From the NCBI GenBank assembly GCA_035636095.1, contig DASPZU010000116.1, positions 1 through 36,445 of the forward strand: a stretch of 36,445 nt of DNA. Reading direction: 5' to 3'. The stretch's first letter is position 1; every line of letters begins with the position of its first letter. Below are positions 7,263-14,892 of this stretch, piece after piece. The position numbers were made by a program, and so were the translations under genes. This stretch comes from Gp7-AA10 sp035636095 (lineage in GTDB: Bacteria > Acidobacteriota > Thermoanaerobaculia > Gp7-AA8). The notes under the pieces are model-generated. The model made no database searches. It was not told the DNA's origin and saw only the letters and a list, made by a program, of their open reading frames with translations.

Positions 7263-8575
7263 TACACCAGCGAACGCACCGCTCGAACCGTTCGTTCCAC
7301 CTCCTCGGAGGTGTTCATGATTCCGAATGCCACACGCGCGAATGGTACGGCGTACGGCGTGGTCGAGGCGATGATCTTTTTCTCGAGCAGCCTGGTGACC
7401 GTTTTCTGTGCATCGAAGTTCTTCATGTCAAAGCACACCATGCCGGCATTGAGCTCGGGGTCGACCGGCGTATAGACGATCTTCACATTCGGCAACTTGC
7501 GCAGCTCGACATTCATGTGCTGATTGAGTGCGTGGATGCGCTGCGTGATCCGGTCCGATCCGATCGCGTTGTGAAAATCGAGCGCCGCCGGAACGGCCCA
7601 CCAATGCTCGAATGCCTGGAATCCCCCCGGAGTGAACCAGTTCGCTTTCGGCCTCGTGGTCGGCGGTTGTCCCTCTCCCCACGCTTGGAACAGCTCGAAC
7701 GACGTAAAGCTCGGAATGAGGGGCCGCATCGAGGCCCAGACATCCGGCCTGGCCCACACGAACCCTGTCCCCCGCGGCGCGAAGATCCACTTGTGAAGAC
7801 CGGCCGCGAATGCGTCGGCGCCGAGGTTCACGATGGCGGGATCTTCGACGCCGATGCCGTGCACGCCGTCAACGACCAGAAGAATGCGCTGCTCGCGATC
7901 GCGATTCACGTCCGTGATCATGTCGGCGATGCGGCGAATGGGCAGGCGGATGCCGCTCTGCGAATGCACCCAAGTCACGCCGATCACGCGCGTGTTAGGC
8001 CGGATTTCGCGCTGAATGTGATCGACGATGCCACGTGCGCTCACGCGGTCCCACGACTCCCACGTTGGGATTTTTCGCCACGAGGCGCCGTTGCGCTCGG
8101 TCGCCAGCCGAATGGCCTCGTGATGCACGTAATGATCGTTGTTCGTCGTCAGGATTTCATCGCCGGTCTTCAGGTGCAGACCGTGATAGATCAGCGAAAG
8201 GCCGGTGGTGGTGTTGTGCGTGAGCGCGATGTCCTGCGCGTTCGCGCCGATGAACTTGCCGATCTCCGATGCCACATGATCTGGAATGGTGTTGTGCGGA
8301 TTTTCAAACATCCCTTTGTCGACAGTGAGGAATGGATTCGCGTCGAGTTTTTGACGATACGACTCTATGGCGTGCCTCACCGGCTGGGGATGCGAGGCCA
8401 AAAAAAACAGGCCCAGATGAACGTAGTTGGGATCGAGATTGAACATCTCGCGAATGACCCGCCAGTTGCGAAGGTCGGCCGGGGGCGCGGGTTTCGCGAG
8501 AAAAGGCTTGACGGTGGCCAGCGCTCCGGCAGCGAGAGAACCCGTAACGAGAAAGTTTCGGCGGCTCAGTGCCAT
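7262..8575 (-). CDS. Tat-exported class V aminotransferase (isopenicillin N epimerase-like, PLP-dependent)
   Basis: The start is supported by GGAG six to seven bases before ATG. The N-terminus carries a twin-arginine signal (SRRNFLVTGSLAAGALA), so the folded holoenzyme is expected in the periplasm, a less common location for a PLP enzyme. The fold-type I core follows. The probable cofactor lysine is K262 in AAGLHKWIFAPRGTG, and the pyridine-binding aspartate is D236 in VVDGVHG. The family includes cysteine desulfurase-like proteins, isopenicillin N epimerases and ergothioneine-type lyases, and the substrate cannot be told from sequence. It is first in an operon with a TPR protein and a cyclic-di-GMP enzyme, and is divergent from the DinB-like gene 32 nt away. 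Confidence 0.88.
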   Translation of the reverse strand: MALSRRNFLVTGSLAAGALATVKPFLAKPAPPADLRNWRVIREMFNLDPNYVHLGLFFLASHPQPVRHAIESYRQKLDANPFLTVDKGMFENPHNTIPDHVASEIGKFIGANAQDIALTHNTTTGLSLIYHGLHLKTGDEILTTNNDHYVHHEAIRLATERNGASWRKIPTWESWDRVSARGIVDHIQREIRPNTRVIGVTWVHSQSGIRLPIRRIADMITDVNRDREQRILLVVDGVHGIGVEDPAIVNLGADAFAAGLHKWIFAPRGTGFVWARPDVWASMRPLIPSFTSFELFQAWGEGQPPTTRPKANWFTPGGFQAFEHWWAVPAALDFHNAIGSDRITQRIHALNQHMNVELRKLPNVKIVYTPVDPELNAGMVCFDMKNFDAQKTVTRLLEKKIIASTTPYAVPFARVAFGIMNTSEEVERTVRAVRSLV

Positions 8576-8607
8576 GGTCGCCTCCTTCGGCGGATGATAA
8601 TCGACTC

Positions 8608-9045
8608 ATGTCGAACCGCGATCTGTTCCTCCGCATGCTCGATGACGCGTATCAGCGCAAAGCGTGGCACGGCCCGAATTTGCGCGGCTCGCTGCGCGGA
8701 TTGACCGACGATCAGGCCTCATGGCGCCCGGCCCGGGGCCGTCACAGCATCTGGGAGCTGGCGGTGCACTGCGCGTATTGGAAGTACGCCGTCCGGCGGC
8801 GACTCATTGGTTTGAAGCGCGGCACTTTTCCGCGCAAGGGAAGCAACTGGCTTCCGCCTTCCGGTGACTGGAACGATGACTTGCGCCTGCTGGCGAATGA
8901 ACAGCGCGAGCTGCTCGATGCCATCCGGACGGCCAGCTCGCCGAAACTGCGCGCGCATGAGAGACTCATTTATGGCGTCGCGGCCCACGACGTCTACCAC
9001 ACCGGACAAATTCAGTTGATCAAGAGGCTGGGCGGTTTCCTTTAG
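8608..9045 (+). CDS. DinB family protein (putative metal-dependent, YfiT/DinB fold)
   Basis: DinB-like proteins are small four-helix bundles with a metal site formed by three histidines; some act as thiol-dependent transferases and most are uncharacterised. The likely ligands here are His54 (WELAVHCAYW), His127 and His131 (AHDVYHTGQI), which is the usual spacing. The frame is open upstream from 8569, but ATG at 8608 starts the conserved first helix and avoids overlapping the divergent gene. The product is 145 residues long. It is followed at 26 nt by the RnfD-like gene and may share its transcript, but a functional link is not obvious. Confidence 0.85.
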   Translation: MSNRDLFLRMLDDAYQRKAWHGPNLRGSLRGLTDDQASWRPARGRHSIWELAVHCAYWKYAVRRRLIGLKRGTFPRKGSNWLPPSGDWNDDLRLLANEQRELLDAIRTASSPKLRAHERLIYGVAAHDVYHTGQIQLIKRLGGFL

Positions 9046-9070
9046 CGATCCTCGCGCGTCGAATTAGACA

Positions 9071-10012
9071 ATGAAACGCCTCGATCCACGTCTCTATCAG
9101 ATCGGCGCGTTGTCGCTGCTTCTCCTCTACGGCCTAACGGCGCTCGACTTCGACACGACCTGGTTTCGTGCTGCGCTCGTGATCGGCTCGGCGATCGGGG
9201 GGCAGTGGGTTTGCTCGCGGCTGTGGAGCGTCAAATTCGATCCGCGCAGCGCCGCAATTTCCGGCCTCTCGCTCGCGCTGCTTTTGCGGAGTAACTCGAT
9301 GATTTTCCTCGTGGCGGCCGCCGCCATCGCGATCAGCACCAAGTTCGCGATCCGCTGGCGCGGAAAGCACATCTTCAATCCGACCAACATCGCGATCGTG
9401 GCCCTGATGATCGCTTCGCCGCGAGTGTGGGTGTCGCCCGGCCAGTGGGGCAACGTGGCCTTCTTCGGATTCCTCGTCGTCTGCCTGGGCGGCCTGGTCG
9501 TCAATCGCGCCTCGCGCAGCGATGTCACCTACGCCTTCATCGCGGCGTGGAGCGCGGTCCTGATCGGCCGGTCGCTGTGGTTAGGCGAGCCGCTGACGAT
9601 CCCGCTGCATCGCCTCGAAAACGGCGCGCTCCTGCTGTTCACCTTTTTCATGATTTCGGATCCAAAGACCACGCCTGACTCGCGCGCCGGCCGCATTCTG
9701 TTCGCGGTTCTGGTCGCGTTAGGCGCGCGTTACGTCCAGTTCAAGCTGTTTCACACCAACGGAATCTTGTGGTCGCTGGCGGCGTGTTCGCTGCTGGTGC
9801 CCGTGATCGATGTGTTGCTGCCCGGAGGCCGCTACACCTGGAAACAAAATGGAGGCTCATCATGGTCCGTCTCACCGCCGTGGCGCTGGCACTTTGCGCC
9901 TGGGTTGCTCCCGCGTATTCGTTCTGCGGCTTCTATGTCGCTAAGGGCGATGCCAAAATTTTCAACCGCGCATCGCAGGTGGCGCTCGTCCGCGACGGCG
10001 ACCGCACCGTGA
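9071..10012 (+). CDS. RnfD/NqrB-like integral membrane protein
   Basis: The protein resembles the RnfD/NqrB family, membrane subunits that carry flavin and pass electrons across the membrane in Rnf and Na+-NQR complexes. Family blocks are GKHIFNPTNIAI and FFMISDPKTTPDSRAGRI, set among about eight to ten membrane helices in residues 8-255. I see no [ST]GA[TS] flavin-attachment motif and no other rnf genes nearby, so it is a solitary, possibly covalent-flavin-free relative. The recognisable domain ends at about residue 260 (GGRYTWKQ). The last 50 or so residues overlap the next gene by 151 nt in another frame and look like chance translation, which suggests a small frameshift or a lost stop. 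Downstream are two exported DUF2330 proteins. Confidence 0.82.
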   Translation: MKRLDPRLYQIGALSLLLLYGLTALDFDTTWFRAALVIGSAIGGQWVCSRLWSVKFDPRSAAISGLSLALLLRSNSMIFLVAAAAIAISTKFAIRWRGKHIFNPTNIAIVALMIASPRVWVSPGQWGNVAFFGFLVVCLGGLVVNRASRSDVTYAFIAAWSAVLIGRSLWLGEPLTIPLHRLENGALLLFTFFMISDPKTTPDSRAGRILFAVLVALGARYVQFKLFHTNGILWSLAACSLLVPVIDVLLPGGRYTWKQNGGSSWSVSPPWRWHFAPGLLPRIRSAASMSLRAMPKFSTAHRRWRSSATATAP

Positions 10013-11178
10013 TGACGATGGCCAACGACTTTCACGGCGAGCCGCGCGACTTCGCCATCGTGATTCCCGTTCCGACGCTGATCACGCGCGGACAGATCCA
10101 CATCGCCGACAAAGCTCTGATCGATCATCTGGACGCCTATTCCGCGCCGCGGCTCGTCGAGTATTTCGACTACGACCCCTGCCGCATGTACGCATTCAAC
10201 GATCGCGTGATGGCCGCAGCTCCAATGAATGCGCAAAAAGCCTCACGCGAAGAATCGCGCGGTAAAAGTCTCGGCGTAACGATCGAGGCGCGTTACACGG
10301 TGGGCGAGTACGACATCCTCATTCTGTCCGCGCTGCAGAGCAACGGACTCGAAACGTGGCTGCGCGAAAACGGCTACACCATCCCGCCCGGCGCGTCTTC
10401 GGTCCTGGGCAGCTACATCCGGCAGAACATGAAGTTCTTCGTCGCCAAAGTGAACCTGGGCGAGCACGAGAAGCTCGGCTACAGCTACCTCCGTCCCATT
10501 CAGGTGGCCTACGAGTCGCCCAAGTTCATGCTGCCGGTGCGCCTCGGCACCGTCAACGCGGCCGGCCCGCAGGAGCTGTTCGTCTACGCGCTCACGCGCA
10601 AAGGTCGCGTCGAAGCCACCAATTATCGGACCATCAAATTGCCCAGCGACCTCGACGTGCCGCTGTATGTGAAGGAAGAGTTCACGCCCTTTTACAAGTC
10701 GCTGTTCACCGAACAGGTCCGCAAGGAAGAGATGAGCACTCTTTTCACCGAGTACGCCTGGGACATGAACTGGTGCGATCCGTGCGCCGCCGATCCTCTG
10801 TCGCGCCAGGAGCTGCGCAACCTGGGCGCCTTCTGGGTCTCGAATGATGCCAACAGCAGCGGGGCCTCGGAAGTTTTTCTCACGCGCCTTCACGTCCGCT
10901 ACGACCGCGAGCATTTTCCGGAAGATCTCGTCTTTCAGGAGACCGGCGACCGACAAAACTTCCAGGCGCGCTACGTTCTGCATCATCCCTGGACGGGCAG
11001 CTCCGATTGCGAAGCGGCGAAGACGTACAAGGCCTCGCTGCGCGAGCGCCAGGAAAAGGAAGCGCACAACCTTGCATCGTTGACGGGATGGAACGTCAAC
11101 GACGTCCGCAAGAAGATGAATCTGGTTTCGACGGATACGCCGACTGAGAAGAAGTGGTGGCAAACCATATGGCAATGA
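9862..11178 (+). CDS. DUF2330 family exported protein, copy 1
   Basis: DUF2330 proteins are extracytoplasmic and have no established function. The start is ATG at 9862, nine bases from the end of GGAGG at 9851-9855. Residues 1-20 form a signal peptide ending APAYS-FCGFYVAKGD. The mature 418-residue chain has five cysteines (22, 107, 305, 308, 383). Cys305 and Cys308 form WCDPC, a CxxC of thioredoxin-like appearance, and Cys22 sits at the mature N-terminus. The C-terminus ends in an odd Trp-rich tail (EKKWWQTIWQ). The gene starts inside the 3' end of the RnfD-like gene and overlaps copy 2 by ATGA, so all three are probably co-translated. Redox activity is an inference from the cysteines and the neighbour. 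Confidence 0.88.
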   Translation: MVRLTAVALALCAWVAPAYSFCGFYVAKGDAKIFNRASQVALVRDGDRTVMTMANDFHGEPRDFAIVIPVPTLITRGQIHIADKALIDHLDAYSAPRLVEYFDYDPCRMYAFNDRVMAAAPMNAQKASREESRGKSLGVTIEARYTVGEYDILILSALQSNGLETWLRENGYTIPPGASSVLGSYIRQNMKFFVAKVNLGEHEKLGYSYLRPIQVAYESPKFMLPVRLGTVNAAGPQELFVYALTRKGRVEATNYRTIKLPSDLDVPLYVKEEFTPFYKSLFTEQVRKEEMSTLFTEYAWDMNWCDPCAADPLSRQELRNLGAFWVSNDANSSGASEVFLTRLHVRYDREHFPEDLVFQETGDRQNFQARYVLHHPWTGSSDCEAAKTYKASLRERQEKEAHNLASLTGWNVNDVRKKMNLVSTDTPTEKKWWQTIWQ

Positions 11179-12458
11179 TCAAGTTCACATTTCTTTCGCT
11201 CTTCATCGCGGCCAATGCCCAGGCTTTTTGCGGCTTCTACGTCGCAAAAGGCGACGCGAAGATCTTCAACCGCGCCTCGCAGGTAGCGCTCGTGCGCGAC
11301 GGCGAACGCACGGTGATGACGATGGCCAACGACTTTCACGGCGAGCCGAAAGACTTCGCGGTGGTGATTCCCGTTCCGACCCTGATCACCCGCGGACAGA
11401 TCCACATCGCCGACAAGGCGCTCATCGAGCATCTCGACGCTTATTCGGCGCCGCGGCTGGTCGAGTACTTCGACCCCGATCCATGCCGCCTGCCGAGTGT
11501 CGCCGAATCCATCACTGTGGCAGGGCGGGCGCGAATGCGCGACGAGAAGCGCGACAAACAACTCGGCGTTACGATCGAGGCGCGATACACCGTTGGCGAG
11601 TACGACATCCTGATCCTGTCTGCCGCGCAGAGCGACGGACTCGAAACGTGGCTTCGCCAGAACGGCTACACCATTCCGACCGGCGCGTCCGAAGTCCTGG
11701 GCAGCTACATCAAACAGAACATGAAATTTTTCGTCGCCAAAGTGAACCTCCGCGAACAGGCGAGGCTCGGCTATAGCTATCTCCGTCCGATCTCGGTTGC
11801 CTACGAGTCGCCGAAGTTCATGCTGCCGGTGCGACTGGGAACCGTCAATGCGGCCGGCCCGCAGGAATTGTTCGTCTACACCATCACGCGCAAGGGGCGG
11901 GTAGAGGCGACGAACTATCGAACGATCAAACTGCCGAGCGACGTCGACGTGCCACTGTACGTGAAGCAGGAGTTCGCTCCCTTTTACAAGGCGCTGTTCA
12001 GCGAGCAGGTGCACAAGGAAAACATGAGCACTCTCTTCACCGAGTATGCGTGGGACATGAACTGGTGCGATCCGTGCGCTGCAAATCCTCTCTCCCGTCA
12101 GGAACTGCGCACGCTCGGAGTGTTTTGGGTCTCGAACGATCCGAACAGCGGCGGGGCCGCGGATGTTTTTCTCACGCGGCTCCATGTGCGTTACGACCGC
12201 GAGCACTTCCCTGAAGATCTGGTCTTCCAGGAAACCGGCGATCGTCAGAACTTCCAGGCGCGCTACATCCTGCATCACCCGTGGACCGGCGACAACTCTT
12301 GCGACGCGGCGGACAGTTACCACGCCTCGCTGCGCGAGCGTCAGGAAAAAGAAGCGCGCAACGTCGCGGAGCTAACCGGATGGAATCTCGACGACGTTCG
12401 GAAGAAAATCACCTTTGCTTCCACCGAGAAGAAGTGGTGGCAGACGCTGTGGAAGTGA
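11175..12458 (+). CDS. DUF2330 family exported protein, copy 2
   Basis: This is a close paralogue of the preceding gene, with long identical stretches throughout, plainly a tandem duplication. ATG at 11175 overlaps the previous stop by four bases (ATGA); ATG at 11169 is an equally possible start and leaves the signal peptide intact. The signal peptide (MIKFTFLSLFIAANAQA) differs from that of copy 1, while the mature sequence resumes at FCGFYVAKGD. All five mature cysteines are kept (19, 104, 298, 301, 376), including WCDPC at 297-301. Divergence is concentrated in the signal peptide, the segment around residues 105-128 and the final 25 residues. The stop directly abuts that of the convergent DUF2007-like gene. 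Confidence 0.88.
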   Translation: MIKFTFLSLFIAANAQAFCGFYVAKGDAKIFNRASQVALVRDGERTVMTMANDFHGEPKDFAVVIPVPTLITRGQIHIADKALIEHLDAYSAPRLVEYFDPDPCRLPSVAESITVAGRARMRDEKRDKQLGVTIEARYTVGEYDILILSAAQSDGLETWLRQNGYTIPTGASEVLGSYIKQNMKFFVAKVNLREQARLGYSYLRPISVAYESPKFMLPVRLGTVNAAGPQELFVYTITRKGRVEATNYRTIKLPSDVDVPLYVKQEFAPFYKALFSEQVHKENMSTLFTEYAWDMNWCDPCAANPLSRQELRTLGVFWVSNDPNSGGAADVFLTRLHVRYDREHFPEDLVFQETGDRQNFQARYILHHPWTGDNSCDAADSYHASLRERQEKEARNVAELTGWNLDDVRKKITFASTEKKWWQTLWK

Positions 12459-12851
12459 TCACTTGAACAGCGAGCCCACCAGCACCACCATCATCGCGAT
12501 CAGCGCGATCGCGAACGGCCCGAAGAGGATGATCAGAATGAACGCCGCCAAGCCGCGCCGCTTGCGCTGATTCGCGGCGATCTCGCTCGACAGCTCGCTC
12601 ACGTAGTCAGGTTCGGGGCTGTGAAAACCGGCCAACGCTTCCTTCGCTTCGTCGTACGCGATCGAAGGCACCAGCAGCACCGCCTCGCGTCCCGGGATCA
12701 TCGCGGTTTCGGATGCTGAGAATTGCACGCCTCCCGCCTGTTCCCATCGCCGGTGCGACGCGATGCCGAGCTCCTCGAGCATCGCTCCCGCCATCTCGAC
12801 CGACGAATGGTCGCCGCGGAAAACTTCTCTCAGCCCCGCGTCATCTTTCAT
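12459..12851 (-). CDS. DUF2007-like protein with C-terminal membrane anchor
   Basis: The first 75 residues match the DUF2007 pattern, a small ferredoxin-like domain annotated as putative signal transduction: VFRGDHSSVEMAGAMLEELG, then a strand pair and LLVPSIAYDEAKEAL. A charged linker and a basic RKRR lead to one hydrophobic helix at about 100-126, with the domain predicted in the cytoplasm. The frame extends upstream to 12971, but that extension would cross the promoter of the divergent gene, so ATG at 12851 is preferred. It is divergent from the DUF2089-SHOCT pair, and its last codon and stop share a palindrome with the convergent DUF2330 gene. Confidence 0.75.
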   Translation of the reverse strand: MKDDAGLREVFRGDHSSVEMAGAMLEELGIASHRRWEQAGGVQFSASETAMIPGREAVLLVPSIAYDEAKEALAGFHSPEPDYVSELSSEIAANQRKRRGLAAFILIILFGPFAIALIAMMVVLVGSLFK

Positions 12852-12872
12852 CAATAGAGGATAACCTGCTCC

Positions 12873-12901
12873 TTGACAGATCAATAAAATTGACCTATAA
12901 C
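12873..12901 (+). promoter_or_regulatory. Near-consensus sigma-70 promoter of the DUF2089-SHOCT operon
   Basis: TTGACA at 12873-12878 and TATAAC at 12896-12901 are separated by exactly 17 bases. This AT-rich island stands out from GC-rich surroundings. The ATG of the DUF2089 gene is at 12919, so transcription would start about 10 bases before it, leaving almost no leader. That suggests leaderless or very short-leader translation, with AAGG at 12913-12916 too close to ATG to be an ideal ribosome binding site. Confidence 0.75.
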
Positions 12902-12918
12902 TTGAGAAAGTTAAGGTA

Positions 12919-13302
12919 ATGGCCGCCAGAAATTCAAGAAATTCAGATTGGCAGGAGCTGACGCAAATCACCCTGGGACAGCCGATGGTCGTCGAGCGGG
13001 TCCGATTGACGGAGAGGGACGTTGCGATCGAGGGGTCCTTTGAGCTGCCCGATCTCGCGCGGCTGAGCGCCGAAGATCAGGTGTTCGTGACGGCATTCAT
13101 CCGCGCACACGGCTCGATCAAGGAGATGGAGCAAGTTTTTGGTGTCAGCTATCCGACCATCAAATCGCGACTGAACCGCATCGCCAACACCCTTCACTTT
13201 GTCGACACCAATCCGCGGCCTTCGCGCGGCGAGACTCTGGACCGGCTGAAGCGCGGCGAGATCACCGCGGAAGAGGCCATTCACGAACTGGAGAGTTTAT
13301 GA
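12919..13302 (+). CDS. DUF2089 family helix-turn-helix protein
   Basis: DUF2089 proteins are small putative transcription factors with a sigma-factor-like HTH. The family block begins at about residue 37 (EGSFELPDLARLSAEDQ) and continues into the HTH at about 62-95, where GSIKEMEQVFGVSYPTIKSR has the usual helix-turn-recognition helix. The C-terminus (TLDRLKRGEITAEEAIHEL) resembles the start of a SHOCT domain, and the next protein also begins with one. The N-terminal zinc ribbon of longer DUF2089 members is absent. The stop overlaps the next ATG by four bases, so the two are coupled. A role as local regulator with its partner is likely, possibly autoregulating the strong promoter upstream. 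Confidence 0.85.
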   Translation: MAARNSRNSDWQELTQITLGQPMVVERVRLTERDVAIEGSFELPDLARLSAEDQVFVTAFIRAHGSIKEMEQVFGVSYPTIKSRLNRIANTLHFVDTNPRPSRGETLDRLKRGEITAEEAIHELESL

Positions 13303-13694
13303 ACGAGGAACGACGCAAGATTCTGGAGATGCTGGCGCAGGGACAGATCAACGCCGATGAAGCGGAGCGTCTGCTGGCGGCACTCGAAAAGGGTCAGCCC
13401 GCGGAGGCGTCGCAGCGCAAGCCGAAATACCTCCGCCTGATCGTGGAGAGCGAAGACGACACCAAGGTCAACGTGCGCGCGCCGATGCAGCTTCTGCGCG
13501 CCGGTGTGCGCCTGGCGAGTCTGATTCCGCCGCAGGCGCGTGCGCGCGTAAACGAAGCGATGCAGGAACGCGGGGTGACGTTGGATCTCGCGCAGATCCG
13601 ACCGGAGAACCTCGAAGAGCTGATCGACCAGCTCGAAGATGTGACGATCGACGTCGACGAAACCGACGTCAAGGTCCGCATCTTCTGCGAGTGA
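13299..13694 (+). CDS. SHOCT-like domain protein
   Basis: The N-terminus (RRKILEMLAQGQINADEAERLLAALEKG, about residues 5-32) is the SHOCT-like helical hairpin that also begins YvlB/LiaX-type envelope-stress proteins; such domains are thought to mediate oligomerisation. Residues about 45-131 form an alpha/beta domain with PPQARARVNEAMQERG and a very acidic strand pair (DVTIDVDETDVKVRIF). No membrane segment is seen, so the protein is probably cytosolic. It is translationally coupled to the DUF2089 regulator (ATGA) and ends four bases from the convergent MFS gene. I infer a modulator of the HTH protein; no direct function is known. Confidence 0.8.
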   Translation: MNEERRKILEMLAQGQINADEAERLLAALEKGQPAEASQRKPKYLRLIVESEDDTKVNVRAPMQLLRAGVRLASLIPPQARARVNEAMQERGVTLDLAQIRPENLEELIDQLEDVTIDVDETDVKVRIFCE

Positions 13695-13698
13695 TCCC

Positions 13699-14892
13699 TC
13701 ACCCCCGCCCACCCGCGAGCAGCTTCGCTTCCGGCAGCGAGCGGAGGCGAAGCATCGCGATGATGCCGAGGAAAGGGCCGGGGGCGAGGGCCATGAAGGC
13801 GAAGCGCCAGCCGACGGCGGCGACCAGAATGGGCAGAAGTCGGATGGTCAGCGTCGTGATCAGAAAGCCGATGCAGGTCTGCAGCGTCAGCGCCGTTCCG
13901 ATGTAACGCGGATCGCCGAGCTCCGTTACGCACGCCGAAAACTGTGCCGAGTCCGCGACGACGCTGGCGCCCCAGATGATGGCAATCGCCAGCAGCGCGT
14001 ACTCCGACCGTCCATACAGAAATCCAATGATGATGCAGCACGCGCCGCTGATGGCCATGGCGGCCGACGCGACGACAGTGCGGCCGATGCGATCGGCCAG
14101 CAGACCCGCCACAATGCAGCCGATCGCGCCCGCGCCGATCACGGCGAACGACGCTGACTCCGCGACCACCGCCCGCCCGCCGCTGGCTGCAACGCTCGCC
14201 CGAATCATCGCCGGCGCCCACGTCCACATCGCGTACAGCTCCCACATATGACCGAAGTAGCCGAAGTTCGCCAGCCGCACGCCGCGATTGCGAAACACGC
14301 TCGTCACCTGCGAGAAATCGAAGGGCTGATTCGGCAGCGCGTACGGTCCGTCGTGAAGCAGAAGAACGATCAGGCCTCCTGCGACCGCGGCCAGCGATGC
14401 CAACGCCAGATTGACGCGCCAGCGCGAAGAGCCCACCGCGTTCACGAGATAGGGCGAGGCCTTGCCCAGCGTGAGAGCGCCGATCAAAACGCCGAGCGCG
14501 AATCCGCGCCCGGTGCGAAACCAGGTCGCGATGATCTTCATCGCGGGTGGATAGACGCCGGCGAGAAAAACTCCCGTCGCGATCCGAAGCGCGATCGCCG
14601 GCCCGATCGAATGAACGGTCCACGCCAGCAATGCGTTCACAGCCGCGCCGAGAAATGCGCAAATCGCGAAGAGATGGCGGGCGCGGATGACGTCGGGAAG
14701 ATTGAGCAGCGCGCTGGTCAGAGTGCCGGCGACGAATCCGAGCTGCACCGTGAGCGTGAGCCAGGCCGTCGCGGCCTCGCTGAGGTGCCACTCCCTCGCC
14801 ACTTGCGGCGCAACCGCCGACATGCCGAACCACAGCGACATACCCAGAAGCAGCGCCAGGGAGAGAAGGACGAGCGCGGTCCAGCGACTCAT
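13699..14892 (-). CDS. MFS transporter
   Basis: A 397-residue protein with about twelve hydrophobic helices and the internal basic loops of the major facilitator superfamily. The loop 2-3 region contains LPDVIRARHLFAIC, and the loop after helix 8 carries the conserved LLADRIGRTVV motif. Substrate cannot be assigned. ATG at 14892 overlaps the stop of the upstream glycosidase gene by four bases (ATGA), so I prefer it to the ATG eight codons upstream. The operon with a secreted GH42-like enzyme suggests import of a sugar or oligosaccharide product, or of a related carboxylate. This is inference from gene order only. Confidence 0.88.
   Translation of the reverse strand: MSRWTALVLLSLALLLGMSLWFGMSAVAPQVAREWHLSEAATAWLTLTVQLGFVAGTLTSALLNLPDVIRARHLFAICAFLGAAVNALLAWTVHSIGPAIALRIATGVFLAGVYPPAMKIIATWFRTGRGFALGVLIGALTLGKASPYLVNAVGSSRWRVNLALASLAAVAGGLIVLLLHDGPYALPNQPFDFSQVTSVFRNRGVRLANFGYFGHMWELYAMWTWAPAMIRASVAASGGRAVVAESASFAVIGAGAIGCIVAGLLADRIGRTVVASAAMAISGACCIIIGFLYGRSEYALLAIAIIWGASVVADSAQFSACVTELGDPRYIGTALTLQTCIGFLITTLTIRLLPILVAAVGWRFAFMALAPGPFLGIIAMLRLRSLPEAKLLAGGRG

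Noticed and set aside
10983..12323. Minus-strand open frame opposite the DUF2330 genes, with a similar frame at 10243-11175
   Set aside because: The two shadows resemble each other only because the sense genes are duplicates.
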